The notes under the pieces: generated by a model
Databases searched by the model: none
The model's input: only the letters and a program-made list of their open reading frames with translations
Told to the model about the DNA's origin: nothing
Translations under genes and position numbers: made by a program
IMG/VR virus record: IMGVR_UViG_3300030098_003632
Location: 1 to 61,529 of that record
DNA from: a virus
Reading direction: 5' to 3' (one strand)
Length of the DNA: 61,529 nucleotides
Shown: piece after piece, positions 39,447-49,084 of the stretch
Position numbering within the stretch: the stretch's first letter is position 1
Layout: each line of letters begins with the position of its first letter

Positions 39447-40631
39447 ATGAGTGACGAAATGGAAGCTCAAGTAGAAGAACAAGAAAATTACGCAGCAGAG
39501 GAATCGGTTCAAACTGAACAGTTTGATACTCCGGTTGAATCTACGCCTACGGAGGGCGATAGCTCGCTAGATTTTTCAGACGTTTGGGACGAATCCCCAC
39601 AGCAGAATAACGAATTTCAGCAACAAGTCTCGGAGCTGGGTTTTGAAGTAGAAAACTCCCAACAAGCCCAAGAAACTCTTCTAGATTCTTATAAGCAGGC
39701 CTACGACTATAATCAGCAATGGCAGAGCTACTACGAAGAGCAAGAGAAGCAAAAGCAGCAGATGCAACAGCAGATGCAGCAACAGGCTTATCAGATGCAG
39801 CAAATGCAGGGAATGGCTCAAGCTCAGCAGCAGTATCTTGCCATGCAACAAATGCAGCAGATGCAGCAGCAGCCAGAGCCGGAACCGCAGTATGAAGAGC
39901 CACAAGGCTGGTGGGCTCCTCCTGAGTTTGATAAAGATGAAGTAAAACGCTGGCGAGTACAACAGAGGAACCCGCAAACAGGACAATGGTTCTGGACTTG
40001 GAAAAATAATACACCAAAAGAACTCATTAGATCCACTGAAGACTATGTTAATTATCGAGATAAGTGGCGAGAGAATGTACTCGATAATCCCCAAGAGATA
40101 CTACCTAAAGTAATAGAGCAGGAGTTTGATAAGCTATTTGCTGACCGATACGGCGCTTTAATGGAACAGCAGCAGTATCAACAGTTTCAAGCTAATCAGT
40201 TCAAACAAGCTGCTGAGATTAACCAAAGAAACGCCGACTGGGTTTATGAGCGAGATGCCGCATCAGGAGAATATCTCCGTGACGGAATGGGGCAACTCGT
40301 GATGACTCCAGAAGGTCAACAGGTAGTAGGACACATCCATTCATTACGCCAGCAAGGAATTACCGATCCAAATCAGCTATGGGAACTATCCTCTCAGCTG
40401 TTGGCCGGTGATCTGGCTCAGAGGCGTTTGGAAACCCAGACCCAACAACTTCATGCAGCGCAAGCCGCCCAGGAGCGCAACATGAGACATCTTCAGCGTG
40501 GAGCTGGATATATCCCTAACCGAGAAGGTAGTGTTGCTCCACCTGAAGCCCCAAGCCCTGTATCGCAAAACCCGAGTCTGTCGCCGGGTGATAAGTTACG
40601 ACAACAAGCGTTGTCGGATGGTTTATTTTAA
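39447..40631 (+). CDS. Probable scaffolding protein, 394 aa
   Basis: An acidic N terminus (DEMEAQVEEQENYAAEE), a Gln-rich coiled-coil stretch (about 95-145, repeats of QMQQ), and a charged helical C-terminal part. It lies directly before the major capsid gene, where podovirus-like phages encode the scaffold. AGGAGAG precedes the ATG. Composition and position are the evidence; there is no family motif. A processed assembly protein or core protein is the alternative. Confidence 0.75.
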   Translation: MSDEMEAQVEEQENYAAEESVQTEQFDTPVESTPTEGDSSLDFSDVWDESPQQNNEFQQQVSELGFEVENSQQAQETLLDSYKQAYDYNQQWQSYYEEQEKQKQQMQQQMQQQAYQMQQMQGMAQAQQQYLAMQQMQQMQQQPEPEPQYEEPQGWWAPPEFDKDEVKRWRVQQRNPQTGQWFWTWKNNTPKELIRSTEDYVNYRDKWRENVLDNPQEILPKVIEQEFDKLFADRYGALMEQQQYQQFQANQFKQAAEINQRNADWVYERDAASGEYLRDGMGQLVMTPEGQQVVGHIHSLRQQGITDPNQLWELSSQLLAGDLAQRRLETQTQQLHAAQAAQERNMRHLQRGAGYIPNREGSVAPPEAPSPVSQNPSLSPGDKLRQQALSDGLF

Positions 40632-40655
40632 TTTCTTTAGAGAAAGGTGAGGATC

Positions 40656-41804
40656 ATGGCCTATAAAGGTTTTAATCCCGTAGCTTTTGCTCGTACTGCT
40701 GCAACCACACTTGCAAAGCACATCCGCGACGTTGAGGAGAACATGCTCCGCAACTATCAGTTGGGTGCATTGCTGGAAGCCGCAGGACGGGTAAACTACA
40801 ACAACTCCGGTGAAGGTTTTGACTGGCCAGTTCAATATCGTCTACACAAAGTAGAAGGTAATACTGGTGAAACAGCTCGTAACTTTTCCCGTAAAAACTT
40901 GTGGAAACACGCAAATATGGAATACCGTGGTTATCAAGCTACGGACTCTATGTACTACCGCGAATTCCGCAGTAACCGTGGCGAAGAAGGAATCATCAAA
41001 GTATTTGATAATTTCGTTCAACGTCTTGAAACTTCTATCGAGCAAGCTCTCGGTGGAGAATACTATGTAAATGGTGAAGAAGCAGGCAACGAGCAAGGGT
41101 GGCATGGTCTTGAATCTATGTTTGCCATTCTCGATACCAACAAAACCGTTGATAAGGATTCTGGTGCCATTGGTGCCTTTGATGGAGCAGACTATGTTGC
41201 AGCTCCTGGTGCTACCTATGCCGGTCTTATCACCAACCTAGGTAACTACGGTGGGGAACAGGAATCTGGAACAGGCTGGCCTAATGGTCTTGCTGACCCA
41301 GAATACGATTTCTGGTCACCGCTTATCGTCAATGTAAACTCTACTAGCTTTAATGATGTCACCGGTGCAGTCCACACTTGGGCTAATCAGGGTCATGAAG
41401 CTATGCGTTTTGCTATCATCCACGCTCAGCGTAATACCAGCCAGAAGGGTCAGATCACTAACATTATGTTAGCTCGAAACTTCTATATGGAATTGCTAAA
41501 CTTACTGGATGACAAAGAACGTATCCAGGTTTCCAGTGAACATCAGTTGCGTGCTCTCGGCTTTAAGAATGTTGTTAACTTTGACGGCATTGAAGTCTCT
41601 TGGGAAGCTGCTGTACCTGATAGCGTTGGTTACGGTATGAACTACGACAACATCGAATTGAAATCTATGGATGAATCTCTCCTTCGATCTGAAGGCCCTG
41701 AGTATGATATTCATAGCCAAGCATTCAATGCTGTTGTTTCAACATTGTCTAACTTGAAGTTCAGTTCACCTCGTAACTTCTTTAAGTTGCAAGAGCTTAG
41801 CTAA
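40656..41804 (+). CDS. Probable major capsid protein, 382 aa
   Basis: The ATG at 40656 is preceded by AAAGGTGAGG at good spacing; an upstream GTG at 40647 lies within this ribosome site. The product has balanced composition, no low complexity, and HK97-like traits: an N-terminal helix-rich arm (RDVEENMLRNYQLGALLEAAG), aromatic/charged beta segments, and a conserved-looking end. Its codons are clean and the site is strong, as for an abundant protein. Position between scaffold and decoration-like genes makes the assignment likely. No diagnostic motif can be cited. Confidence 0.82.
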   Translation: MAYKGFNPVAFARTAATTLAKHIRDVEENMLRNYQLGALLEAAGRVNYNNSGEGFDWPVQYRLHKVEGNTGETARNFSRKNLWKHANMEYRGYQATDSMYYREFRSNRGEEGIIKVFDNFVQRLETSIEQALGGEYYVNGEEAGNEQGWHGLESMFAILDTNKTVDKDSGAIGAFDGADYVAAPGATYAGLITNLGNYGGEQESGTGWPNGLADPEYDFWSPLIVNVNSTSFNDVTGAVHTWANQGHEAMRFAIIHAQRNTSQKGQITNIMLARNFYMELLNLLDDKERIQVSSEHQLRALGFKNVVNFDGIEVSWEAAVPDSVGYGMNYDNIELKSMDESLLRSEGPEYDIHSQAFNAVVSTLSNLKFSSPRNFFKLQELS

Positions 41805-41831
41805 ACCCCTTTTAGGAAAGGAATCATAATT

Positions 41832-42401
41832 ATGATTCATGTAGATCCTCCATTCGATCTTGGTGAAACCCTTCAAGGGACTAAAGATAACGATGGAACG
41901 ACTTTAATTAATGAGCACTGGGAAGGTGCAATCTTTACTTTCCCAGACGTAGACCGAACTCCATCTGTTCGTGGAAATAAAGCACGACGCAGTGGAATTC
42001 CAATTCGGGCTATTTGTGTTCGCAATACCTATGATGGAAAACTGACGGTAGCCAATGCTTTAGGAGGATTCTGTGTAGAATTCGATCATAGCAAGGCAGG
42101 CCGTAAGGTTTTGAGTTCTGTTACAGCCGTAACTAATGGCGAAGATGATTTCGCTGGTGTCGGTGACCCAGAACTTGGTACAACTCAAGTCGAAAAGAAT
42201 GACCTATTCTGGGTTATCATTGGCGGTGTTGTTCCTGTTATCGGTGGTGCAGCCACTACCGCTGGCGGAAGCCTTGTTGCAGCAGCATCAGGAAAAGTCC
42301 TGAATGCTGATGCAGCTAACGTCCGACCTATTGGTATTGGTCTAGATGCTTGCAGTGGTGACGATGCAGCTGTTCTTGTAGCAGTTACAGTACCACTCTA
42401 A
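41832..42401 (+). CDS. Probable capsid decoration or head protein, 189 aa
   Basis: A beta-rich, Gly/Ala/Val/Asp-rich protein directly downstream of the capsid gene, with strong ribosome site (AGGAAAGG) and a triple-hairpin terminator after its stop. The C-terminal half (GGAATTAGGSLVAAASGKVLNADAANVRPIG) has the smooth beta pattern of decoration or head-stabilising proteins. There is one Cys pair far apart and no membrane segment. An alternative is a head-completion protein. Confidence 0.68.
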   Translation: MIHVDPPFDLGETLQGTKDNDGTTLINEHWEGAIFTFPDVDRTPSVRGNKARRSGIPIRAICVRNTYDGKLTVANALGGFCVEFDHSKAGRKVLSSVTAVTNGEDDFAGVGDPELGTTQVEKNDLFWVIIGGVVPVIGGAATTAGGSLVAAASGKVLNADAANVRPIGIGLDACSGDDAAVLVAVTVPL

Positions 42402-42412
42402 TCTTAATACCC

Positions 42413-42452
42413 GGCTGTACAGCCATTAAGTACACCTCCTTCGGGAAGTGTA
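42413..42452 (+). repeat. Two hairpins preceding the capsid terminator
   Basis: GGCTG-TA-CAGCC (42413-42424) is followed by a hairpin TACAC-c-TCC-TTCG-GGA-a-GTGTA (42431-42452) with a TTCG tetraloop. They lie between the decoration-like gene and the terminator at 42470, and may stabilise the 3' end of the capsid transcript. Confidence 0.6.
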
Positions 42453-42469
42453 GGGTCTTGGGTGCGATG

Positions 42470-42503
42470 CCGGGTTCCCTTCGGGGAGCCCGGTTATCGT
42501 GTT
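42470..42503 (+). terminator. Terminator after the capsid cluster
   Basis: CCGGGTTCCC (42470-42479) pairs with GGGAGCCCGG (42484-42493) around a TTCG tetraloop, one of the most stable loop types. It is followed by TTATCGTGTTTT. The weak T-tract suggests partial termination, which would give capsid genes higher mRNA levels than the packaging genes downstream. Confidence 0.72.
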
Positions 42504-42518
42504 TTAGGAGTAAAATAA

Positions 42519-43052
42519 ATGGCACTCAAAAAAGTAAAGCCTTTCAGGGGCGGGAATAACTACAACTGGTCTGAATTCAAAGACGAAGTTGAGGGAGATC
42601 CTAGCAGAAAAGGGTTTGCTGATCTTTGGGGGTTCAAAGGAGACAAAGGGCCAGCCCAGTGGGGATGGGATTACTTCCACGGAAACTGGGGTCGGTGGAA
42701 GCGTAGCCCCAAGAGGTGGCAACGCAATGCTGGATTTAATAGGCAGCAGGATTTCTATAAAGCTGTATGGGACTTGTGGGACACCGATGAGTTTAGACAT
42801 CTGTGGCCAGGAGCAGGGGAAGAAGAAAGTTCTGAGGTGTTTGGGTCACAGGAGTCTCAGGTTGGTAATCTAGAAACATCCCCAACAAGTTTTAGCACAA
42901 ATAAAAATTTCACTGTGGGTCTTAAGACCCCATCTGATATGATAGACTCAGAAGACCAAGCTCACTTTGGGGACGCTGAAGGAGAAGGAAGTGATATACC
43001 TTCGTTCAATCTCCCTGGTCAGCAGACAACAATGCCAGATTTTTGGAGATAA
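42519..43052 (+). CDS. Unknown Trp-rich protein, 177 aa
   Basis: An aromatic-rich protein (many Trp in WGWDYFHGNWGRWKRSPKRW) with a basic N-terminal half and an acidic, Ser/Thr-rich C-terminal half that is likely disordered. TTAGGAG precedes the ATG. It follows the terminator after the capsid cluster and precedes packaging genes. Probably head-related; no family recognised. Confidence 0.65.
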   Translation: MALKKVKPFRGGNNYNWSEFKDEVEGDPSRKGFADLWGFKGDKGPAQWGWDYFHGNWGRWKRSPKRWQRNAGFNRQQDFYKAVWDLWDTDEFRHLWPGAGEEESSEVFGSQESQVGNLETSPTSFSTNKNFTVGLKTPSDMIDSEDQAHFGDAEGEGSDIPSFNLPGQQTTMPDFWR

Positions 43053-43054
43053 GA

Positions 43055-43576
43055 ATGTTTACAGTATATGCTGGGCCAGCTCTGGCTCAAATGAATCCCC
43101 AAGCACCACCAGAGGGAACTCCTTTGGAAAGCGGGGTTCAGCTTGATCCCCAGATGATTGAGCTCGTAGCTCAAGGAATGATTATGGTAGGTCGAGAAGG
43201 CCCACAAGGTGAAGTTACCGAAATGCTAAGTCCACAACAAATCCAACAGGAAATGGGCGGACAGCAAGGTATGCCGCCTGGACAACCTCCGATGCAGGGT
43301 GGGCCACAGGATCTTACTCAAGCTAGTGCTCAACTTCAGCAGGGAATGCAACAAGGGAATATCCGACCAATGCCACCAGGCGGCGCTCCATCTCCGGGGC
43401 CAGCTCAAGGCGGAGCCCCTGATCCAATGCTAAGCCAGATGCCAGAACCTCCACAGTCTGTATCGGCTGGCGGAATGTATCCGGCACCTCCTAACGCACA
43501 ACAGATGCAACCTCCGGGCAGACCTCCTGGCCCACCAATGCCGCCAGGACAACCTCCTATGCCTCCGAGGCGATAA
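43055..43576 (+). CDS. Pro/Gln/Gly-rich protein, 173 aa
   Basis: The start is ATG 43055 with GGAG six bases upstream. After about 55 ordered residues (DPQMIELVAQGMIMVGREG) the rest is Pro/Gln/Gly/Met-rich and disordered (PPGQPPM-type repeats). It overlaps the zinc-finger/terminase-small-like gene by one base (TAATG). A virion or packaging accessory role is suggested only by position. Confidence 0.62.
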   Translation: MFTVYAGPALAQMNPQAPPEGTPLESGVQLDPQMIELVAQGMIMVGREGPQGEVTEMLSPQQIQQEMGGQQGMPPGQPPMQGGPQDLTQASAQLQQGMQQGNIRPMPPGGAPSPGPAQGGAPDPMLSQMPEPPQSVSAGGMYPAPPNAQQMQPPGRPPGPPMPPGQPPMPPRR

Positions 43577-44112
43577 TGGCAAAAAAAGCATGTACAACTT
43601 GTAGAGTAGAGTATCCCGTTACCAAGGAATTCTGGCATCGGGATAATTCTGCTCATGATGGATTTCGTTCCACCTGCAAGATGTGTAGAGCTGAAGAGGT
43701 TGAGAAGAACCGAAGGAAGAAACTGGATGATAGAGTTTCCAAGATAGAAGACGCTGGAATCGACTTGCTTGATAATATGAGCAAAGGCGGTTCCAGTGTT
43801 CCTCATATGGCGGAAACATTCCAGAAAATAATGGAAGCCTTTGGTGGCCCCGGTGGATTTTCACAGCAAGTCATGTCCACATTTTACAAAGCAGCTCCAG
43901 GAAGTTTGCAAAGGCAGAGGATCCTAGAAGCTGTGCTAAGATTAAATATTAAAGTTTCCGAGTCGGGTGCAGCACAGAAGTCACTTGAAGAGCTTACTAA
44001 TGAAGAGCTAGACAAAGAAATACAAGAGTCATTCCAGAGCTTCATAGACCCTGACATTAGCATCCTGCATAAAATAATACCTGCTGATGACAAACCCACA
44101 GAAAGCAAATGA
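43576..44112 (+). CDS. Zinc-finger protein, probable small terminase subunit
   Basis: The first 40 residues hold CTTC and CKMC pairs in a treble-clef-like arrangement that reads like the N-terminal finger of phage HNH or packaging proteins. The remainder is helical and charged, with a central coiled segment and an acidic C terminus (LTNEELDKEIQESF). It overlaps the large terminase gene by 26 bases, the usual place for the small subunit, which recognises phage DNA. The helical body fits, but a small-subunit HTH is not obvious, so the name is tentative. Confidence 0.6.
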   Translation: MAKKACTTCRVEYPVTKEFWHRDNSAHDGFRSTCKMCRAEEVEKNRRKKLDDRVSKIEDAGIDLLDNMSKGGSSVPHMAETFQKIMEAFGGPGGFSQQVMSTFYKAAPGSLQRQRILEAVLRLNIKVSESGAAQKSLEELTNEELDKEIQESFQSFIDPDISILHKIIPADDKPTESK

Positions 44113-45796
44113 TATTCTCAGTTCCATTACGGAACATCAGAAAAAAGAACTCCGCGAACTTTATGCTGAAAAGGTCAAGCGAGAGTCTGAGGCACTTCGT
44201 TTGTATGAACCACTTCCTTTTCAGGATAGGTATCATTCTTCTCACGCCAAAGAAATACTGCTTCAGGCAGGCAACCAAGTTGGCAAATCTTTAGCGGCCT
44301 TTGTTGAAGATGCTAGAGCAGCAACCGGACAAGATCCATACGAAAAGTACCCCAAAGAGAATGGCATTATGGTTTGCCTTGGTATGGACGAAGGACATAT
44401 TGGAAGAACTATCCACAAGTACCTTTTCCGCGAAGGTGCGTTTAAGATCATTCAAGATCACACCACAGGTAAGTGGAGAGCGTGGAAGCCTTGGATTACA
44501 GAGGACTGGGAGCGTAAGGCAGAAGCAAAGCCCGCACCTCCACTGATCCCCGAAAGATTTATAAAACAATTCGCATGGAAGAAACGGGCCCAACATGTCT
44601 TCGAGATTTGCGAACTTCACAATGGCTGGACTATCTATGCCATGGGTTCTAAGGGAGACCCTTCTCAGGGATTCCAGGCCGATTTAGTACATATAGATGA
44701 AGACCTTGAGCGTGCCGAATGGTATGACGAAATGATCGCTCGTCTGTCTATGCGTGATGGAAAGCTGAGATGGTCTGCGTTGCCCCACTCTAAGAATGAT
44801 GCTTTAGTTAATTTAGCCGAGCGAGCCGAAGATGAGATGGGGCAAGACAACCCATCTACTCAGGTTATACGAGCAACGATTTTCGACAACCCTTTTATGC
44901 CGGAACAAGTCAAACAGGAGAATATTAAAAGGTGGAAAGCTAAAGGGGAGGATGAATTTAGAAAAAGAGCTATGGGTGAGTTGGTTACCGATAGTGTTCT
45001 CATGTACCCTAATTTTTCTAAGGATGTTCACAATGCGATTAAATTTGAAGATCCCAGAACGCCTATCCAGAAGTACCTTAGTGAGAATAATGGAGTTCCG
45101 GGCTCTGACTGGACGAGGTACATGGTCGTTGACCCGGGCCACTCTGTTTGCGCTGTTACTTTCTATGCCGTGCCACCAAGCGTGCTTGGCGATCATGTTG
45201 TTGTATATGATGAGCTATATATCAAAAACTGTACAGCGGCGAAGTTTGGTGCTATGGTAAGCCAGAAAACAAGAGAAGATCAGTTTGAGGCCTTTATTAT
45301 CGATGCCCACGGTGGTCGAATTAGAGAAATTGGTACCGGTGTTCTTCCTCGTGTGCAGTATACAAAAGAACTCAAAAAGCATAATGTTAAAAGCAATATC
45401 ACTAACCATGGCTTTCTCAGTGGTTCTGATGATGTTCCTGGCCGAGAAATGAAGTTGCGTACATGGATTAATATACGCCCAAATGGTACAACTAAGCTCC
45501 TTGTCGTTGTTCCTAGATGCCCCAATCTCTGCAGGGAATTTAATAGGTTTAAGAAAAAGACGATAAATGGCTTTGTTACAGACGAAGGTAATCGCCGTGG
45601 AAACTGCCATGCTATAGAAACACTAGAATATGCAGCGGCTCATGGATTAAAATATGTTAAGCCCCGAACAAAGAAAAAAACATCAACCGCTATAAAACAA
45701 ATACTAAACGGACGAAAGAAGCGCAGCGCACAAAGAAGAGCAAGAAAGCGTGGTCTTAGTCCTGACTTTATTAACCTAGGCCCTCAAGGAGAGTAG
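44087..45796 (+). CDS. terL: Terminase large subunit
   Basis: The packaging motor of 569 residues. The ATPase half has Walker A AGNQVGKS (61-68) and Walker B VHIDED (201-206) with a preceding MGSKG/DPSQGFQ segment typical of phage terminases. The nuclease half contains VVDPGH (near residue 345) and IIDAHGG (near 405), which supply metal-binding Asp residues. The tail is very basic (KKRSAQRRARKRG). It starts inside the preceding gene, coupled by overlap. Together with the portal two genes downstream it fills capsids with DNA. Confidence 0.95.
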   Translation: MTNPQKANDILSSITEHQKKELRELYAEKVKRESEALRLYEPLPFQDRYHSSHAKEILLQAGNQVGKSLAAFVEDARAATGQDPYEKYPKENGIMVCLGMDEGHIGRTIHKYLFREGAFKIIQDHTTGKWRAWKPWITEDWERKAEAKPAPPLIPERFIKQFAWKKRAQHVFEICELHNGWTIYAMGSKGDPSQGFQADLVHIDEDLERAEWYDEMIARLSMRDGKLRWSALPHSKNDALVNLAERAEDEMGQDNPSTQVIRATIFDNPFMPEQVKQENIKRWKAKGEDEFRKRAMGELVTDSVLMYPNFSKDVHNAIKFEDPRTPIQKYLSENNGVPGSDWTRYMVVDPGHSVCAVTFYAVPPSVLGDHVVVYDELYIKNCTAAKFGAMVSQKTREDQFEAFIIDAHGGRIREIGTGVLPRVQYTKELKKHNVKSNITNHGFLSGSDDVPGREMKLRTWINIRPNGTTKLLVVVPRCPNLCREFNRFKKKTINGFVTDEGNRRGNCHAIETLEYAAAHGLKYVKPRTKKKTSTAIKQILNGRKKRSAQRRARKRGLSPDFINLGPQGE

Positions 45797-45798
45797 TA

Positions 45799-46188
45799 AT
45801 GAATAATCCCATTACCGAAGAAATGTATAACACATCTTTAGATTTTGATATGCCCAAAGTGTTGGAAGGCACCGCAGTTTTCTTTCACGCAGCCCACAAT
45901 ACTAACGAACCAAGACTAGCTTGGATCGTAAGAGTTTCCAGAACAGGACGTAATGTGATGTTGCGGACTGCAGATGGTAGAGTGTTTGAAGGTGTAAGGC
46001 ATGTCGATGACCCAAAACTTGAATGGAACAATGACCATAGAGAAAACGGGTCATGGGACTTTTCGGATGAATGGAAGCGATTGGAGAAAGAACGCCAAGA
46101 GCTTAAGTCTAGAATCGAAGCTCTTGAACATACGGCAGCTAAGACAGTCAGCCGTAGACGCAAGAAAAGCGAATCCACTACATCCTAA
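45799..46188 (+). CDS. Unknown protein between terminase and portal, 129 aa
   Basis: A 129-residue protein with a beta-like N-terminal domain (VFFHAAHNTNEPRLAWIVRVSR) and a C-terminal coiled coil (about 85-115, WKRLEKERQELKSRIEALEH) ending in a basic tail. GGAGAG lies seven bases upstream. Position between terL and portal suggests a packaging or head accessory protein; the family is not recognised. Confidence 0.65.
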   Translation: MNNPITEEMYNTSLDFDMPKVLEGTAVFFHAAHNTNEPRLAWIVRVSRTGRNVMLRTADGRVFEGVRHVDDPKLEWNNDHRENGSWDFSDEWKRLEKERQELKSRIEALEHTAAKTVSRRRKKSESTTS

Positions 46189-46212
46189 GATATACCCTCC
46201 AAAGGAATAACC

Positions 46213-48540
46213 ATGGAACAGCATAGTGAACAAAACCATCCATTCAGGCCTATAGTGTCTCAATGGATGGAGAAGATAAAGCGTGCTAAAGACCAGAAGC
46301 GTGAGCGTTTCGGGAAATACGCCAAAGAAGCTATGCAGTTCTTTGATGGCTCCCATGATTTCATGTGGAAGGGTGAATACGCAAAAGGTGATGAGGGCTT
46401 TCTTCAGAAGGGAGTCAAAGGAGCTCTCCCCACTTTTCGCATGACAGTCAATAGAGTGTTTGAGGCCGTTGCGTTATTTGGCCCTGTGCTTTATCACCGA
46501 AATCCAACAATCCAAGTTACACCCAAGGTTCTGCCCAAGATAGAACCAGCGATGCTTGGAGTAGATCCTCAAGATCAGCAAAGCGTGCAGCAGGCACAGC
46601 AAGTTATCTATCAGCAGGATCAGCAAGACTTCACTAAGCGTAACTACGCTAAACTTAAAGAGCATTATCTCAACTGGCTTCAGCAGGAAACCGACAAAAA
46701 AGAACAAGCACGAATGGCTATTAACGAGGCCATTATTAAAGGCATGTCTTTCTTGTGGACAGAGATGGTTCAGGCACAAGGTTCTGCAATACGAAAGCCT
46801 AGAAGCGTTTACGTTTCGGTTGATGATGTAGTCATCGACCCAGATGCCCAATACTGGGATGATGTACAGTGGATTGCTAGAAGGGTTGTCCAGCCTTTAT
46901 GGAAAGTAGAGAGGGAGTATGGCCTCGAAGATAGGATTCGCGGAAATAAATCCTCAGCCAACAAGCAAGCTGAGATAAAAGCAAAAAATAGAGAAGACTC
47001 TGAGTCGAAAAGAAAAGGAGAGTCTTACGATCTGATTGAATACTGGCAAGTTTATTCAAAGGGTGGATTTGGGAATCGGCTGCGAAAAGGCGGCATTACT
47101 AAAGACATCGAAGAGAACTTTGATTACGAACAGTTCGGGGATTTTTGTTATATCGCTGTTTGCGATGACTGCCCTTTTCCTTTGAACATGCCTCCCGAAG
47201 TGTTGACAGCAGATCCCGAAGAAATGTTCATGCGATCTCAATGGCCTATTCCATTCTGGACGGATGGTGGTTGGCCATTTAGCAAGCTGCACTTTTACGA
47301 AAAACCAAAAGAGGTCTGGCCTATTTCATTGATTAAACCTGCGATTGGGGAATTGCGGTTTGTGAACTGGTGTATGTCATTCCTTGCTGACAAGGTAGCA
47401 GCTGCTTCTACTACCTATGTAGCTATCGCTAAAGCGGCTGGAGCAGAGATCCAGGATCAGATCAAATCTGGCATGGGGCCATACACAGTAATCGAAATTA
47501 GCGAGATATTTGGACAGCGTGTATCAGATGTAGTTTCTTTTCTCGATGCACCTGCATTTAATGTAGACATCTGGAGAATGGTGTCTGAAGTATTAGACCT
47601 GATAGATAAGCGTACAGGGCTCACAGAACTCCTATACGGCCTTTCAGGAGGTACGCAGATACGTTCTGCCACAGAAGCTGATGTACGCAACCAGAACGTG
47701 TCAGTGCGTCCTGACGACATGGCAAGTAGAGTGGAAGACTGGCTTAGCCACTGTGCCATGAAAGAGATGGAAGCTGCTGAATGGTCATTAAGCGGACAGG
47801 ACGTTCAACCTATTCTTGGTGATGTCGGTGCGTTAATCTGGGAACAGCGAATACAGTCGCAAGAATTTGAGCGCACTGTAATGGATTTTGATTATAGGAT
47901 TGAAGCAGGATCTGCTCGTAAGCCTAACAAAACAAATCGTGTTCGTCAGCTAAATGAATTTGGCCAGATTGTAATGCCAATGCTACAGCAATTCGTCCAG
48001 ATGGGGATTGACCAGCCTTACAACTCATTTGTACGGGATTGGGCTAAGGCTAACGAGCTAGATGCTGAGCCTTACTTAATCAATATGGCTGAAATAAAAC
48101 AGCAGGAAGAACAAGCACAGCAAGGTAAACCTAATCCAGAAGAGCAAGCTCAGCAGATGCAGCAACAAATGCAACAGCAGCAGATGCAAATGGAACAGCA
48201 GAAAATGCAGATGGAGATGCAGGCTAAGCAAGCTGAACTTCAGATTAAACAGCAAGAAATGCAAATGAAGAAGGCTGAGTCTGAAGCAAAGCAAGAAGAA
48301 ATTCGGGCTAAGCAGCGACAGGGCGATGAGTCTGCTCGTATAGCTGCTACTAAATCCCAAATAGAAAGCCAGAAGATTCAGCTCGAACAGCAAATCCATA
48401 TCCAAGAAATGCGACAGGATTCAGAAAAGCACCAGCAGGAGATGGCTCAGGAAAGAGAGCGTCACCAAATGGAGCTTGAATTCATGAAAGCAAAGAGTGA
48501 AGCAGAAAGACGAAAGGCCCAACAGACCAATGACTCATAA
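46213..48540 (+). CDS. Portal protein, 775 aa
   Basis: The dodecameric vertex through which DNA is packaged and ejected. The N-terminal two thirds have the layout of large podovirus portals: helical start with YAKEAMQFFDG, a clip/wing region with YWQVYSKGG, and the long crown helices around IDKRTGLTELLYG (about 455-470). Residues about 635-750 are a Gln/Met/Lys-rich coiled coil (QMQQQMQ repeats), a barrel-like extension or low-complexity tail. AAAGGA precedes the ATG. Position after terL and size support the call. Confidence 0.88.
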   Translation: MEQHSEQNHPFRPIVSQWMEKIKRAKDQKRERFGKYAKEAMQFFDGSHDFMWKGEYAKGDEGFLQKGVKGALPTFRMTVNRVFEAVALFGPVLYHRNPTIQVTPKVLPKIEPAMLGVDPQDQQSVQQAQQVIYQQDQQDFTKRNYAKLKEHYLNWLQQETDKKEQARMAINEAIIKGMSFLWTEMVQAQGSAIRKPRSVYVSVDDVVIDPDAQYWDDVQWIARRVVQPLWKVEREYGLEDRIRGNKSSANKQAEIKAKNREDSESKRKGESYDLIEYWQVYSKGGFGNRLRKGGITKDIEENFDYEQFGDFCYIAVCDDCPFPLNMPPEVLTADPEEMFMRSQWPIPFWTDGGWPFSKLHFYEKPKEVWPISLIKPAIGELRFVNWCMSFLADKVAAASTTYVAIAKAAGAEIQDQIKSGMGPYTVIEISEIFGQRVSDVVSFLDAPAFNVDIWRMVSEVLDLIDKRTGLTELLYGLSGGTQIRSATEADVRNQNVSVRPDDMASRVEDWLSHCAMKEMEAAEWSLSGQDVQPILGDVGALIWEQRIQSQEFERTVMDFDYRIEAGSARKPNKTNRVRQLNEFGQIVMPMLQQFVQMGIDQPYNSFVRDWAKANELDAEPYLINMAEIKQQEEQAQQGKPNPEEQAQQMQQQMQQQQMQMEQQKMQMEMQAKQAELQIKQQEMQMKKAESEAKQEEIRAKQRQGDESARIAATKSQIESQKIQLEQQIHIQEMRQDSEKHQQEMAQERERHQMELEFMKAKSEAERRKAQQTNDS

Positions 48541-49084
48541 AGATTACGAACGGTATCGCAAGCAGTGTGAAGAAGCAGGTAGGGTAGATTTCTACGAACA
48601 TTTAATATCTGAAGGAAATAACCCTGGCTTTGCTGCTATGCTTGCAATGCAACGTCCTGCTGGAGCTAAAGGAACTGAACGAGCTTTCCTTGAAGGCCAG
48701 CAACATTGGGCGGATAGTCTTTCTCATAACTGTGCTGAAGCATTGCACAGAATTGCCAAAGAGTCTGGCATATCAACCCAAGGCAAAAAATACATCGGTG
48801 GACTAGGAAGGCCTAATGACCCAATGGCCTGGGTATCTACTCAAGATGATGTCCGTACAGCACTTAAAGCTAAAGGGCTTAGTGCTACAGGTGGTGTAAA
48901 TTACAAAGCGCCTGAGCGAGAATTTAAGAAGCGAAAACGAATGGCTGATGACCTCGTCCATGAGTACACCGCAAAAGAGCTTAAGAAAGATCCTAGCCTC
49001 GCAGAAGCTGTTAGAAAAAATCCCGAGAAACTAAAAGAGGTTAAAGAAAAAGTCATTAACAAACATACCAAAGGAAAGAAATAA
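48530..49084 (+). CDS. Unknown charged protein after portal, 184 aa
   Basis: I take ATG 48530 (MTHKDYERYRKQ), which overlaps the portal stop; a GTG at 48497 would extend it by 11 residues without a better site. The protein is basic with a Lys/Glu-rich helical C terminus (EAVRKNPEKLKEVKEKVINKH). It is coupled to the next gene by TAATG. Likely head or packaging accessory; family unknown. Confidence 0.65.
   Translation: MTHKDYERYRKQCEEAGRVDFYEHLISEGNNPGFAAMLAMQRPAGAKGTERAFLEGQQHWADSLSHNCAEALHRIAKESGISTQGKKYIGGLGRPNDPMAWVSTQDDVRTALKAKGLSATGGVNYKAPEREFKKRKRMADDLVHEYTAKELKKDPSLAEAVRKNPEKLKEVKEKVINKHTKGKK

Noticed and set aside
39547-40094. Antisense frames of up to 156 codons opposite the scaffold gene
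   Set aside because: They are Leu/His/Ala-rich mirror images of the Gln-rich CAG-type repeats and lack start signals.
44832-45260. A 142-codon same-strand frame inside terL
   Set aside because: No ribosome site, shadow-like Leu/Arg/Ser composition, and it covers conserved terminase sequence.
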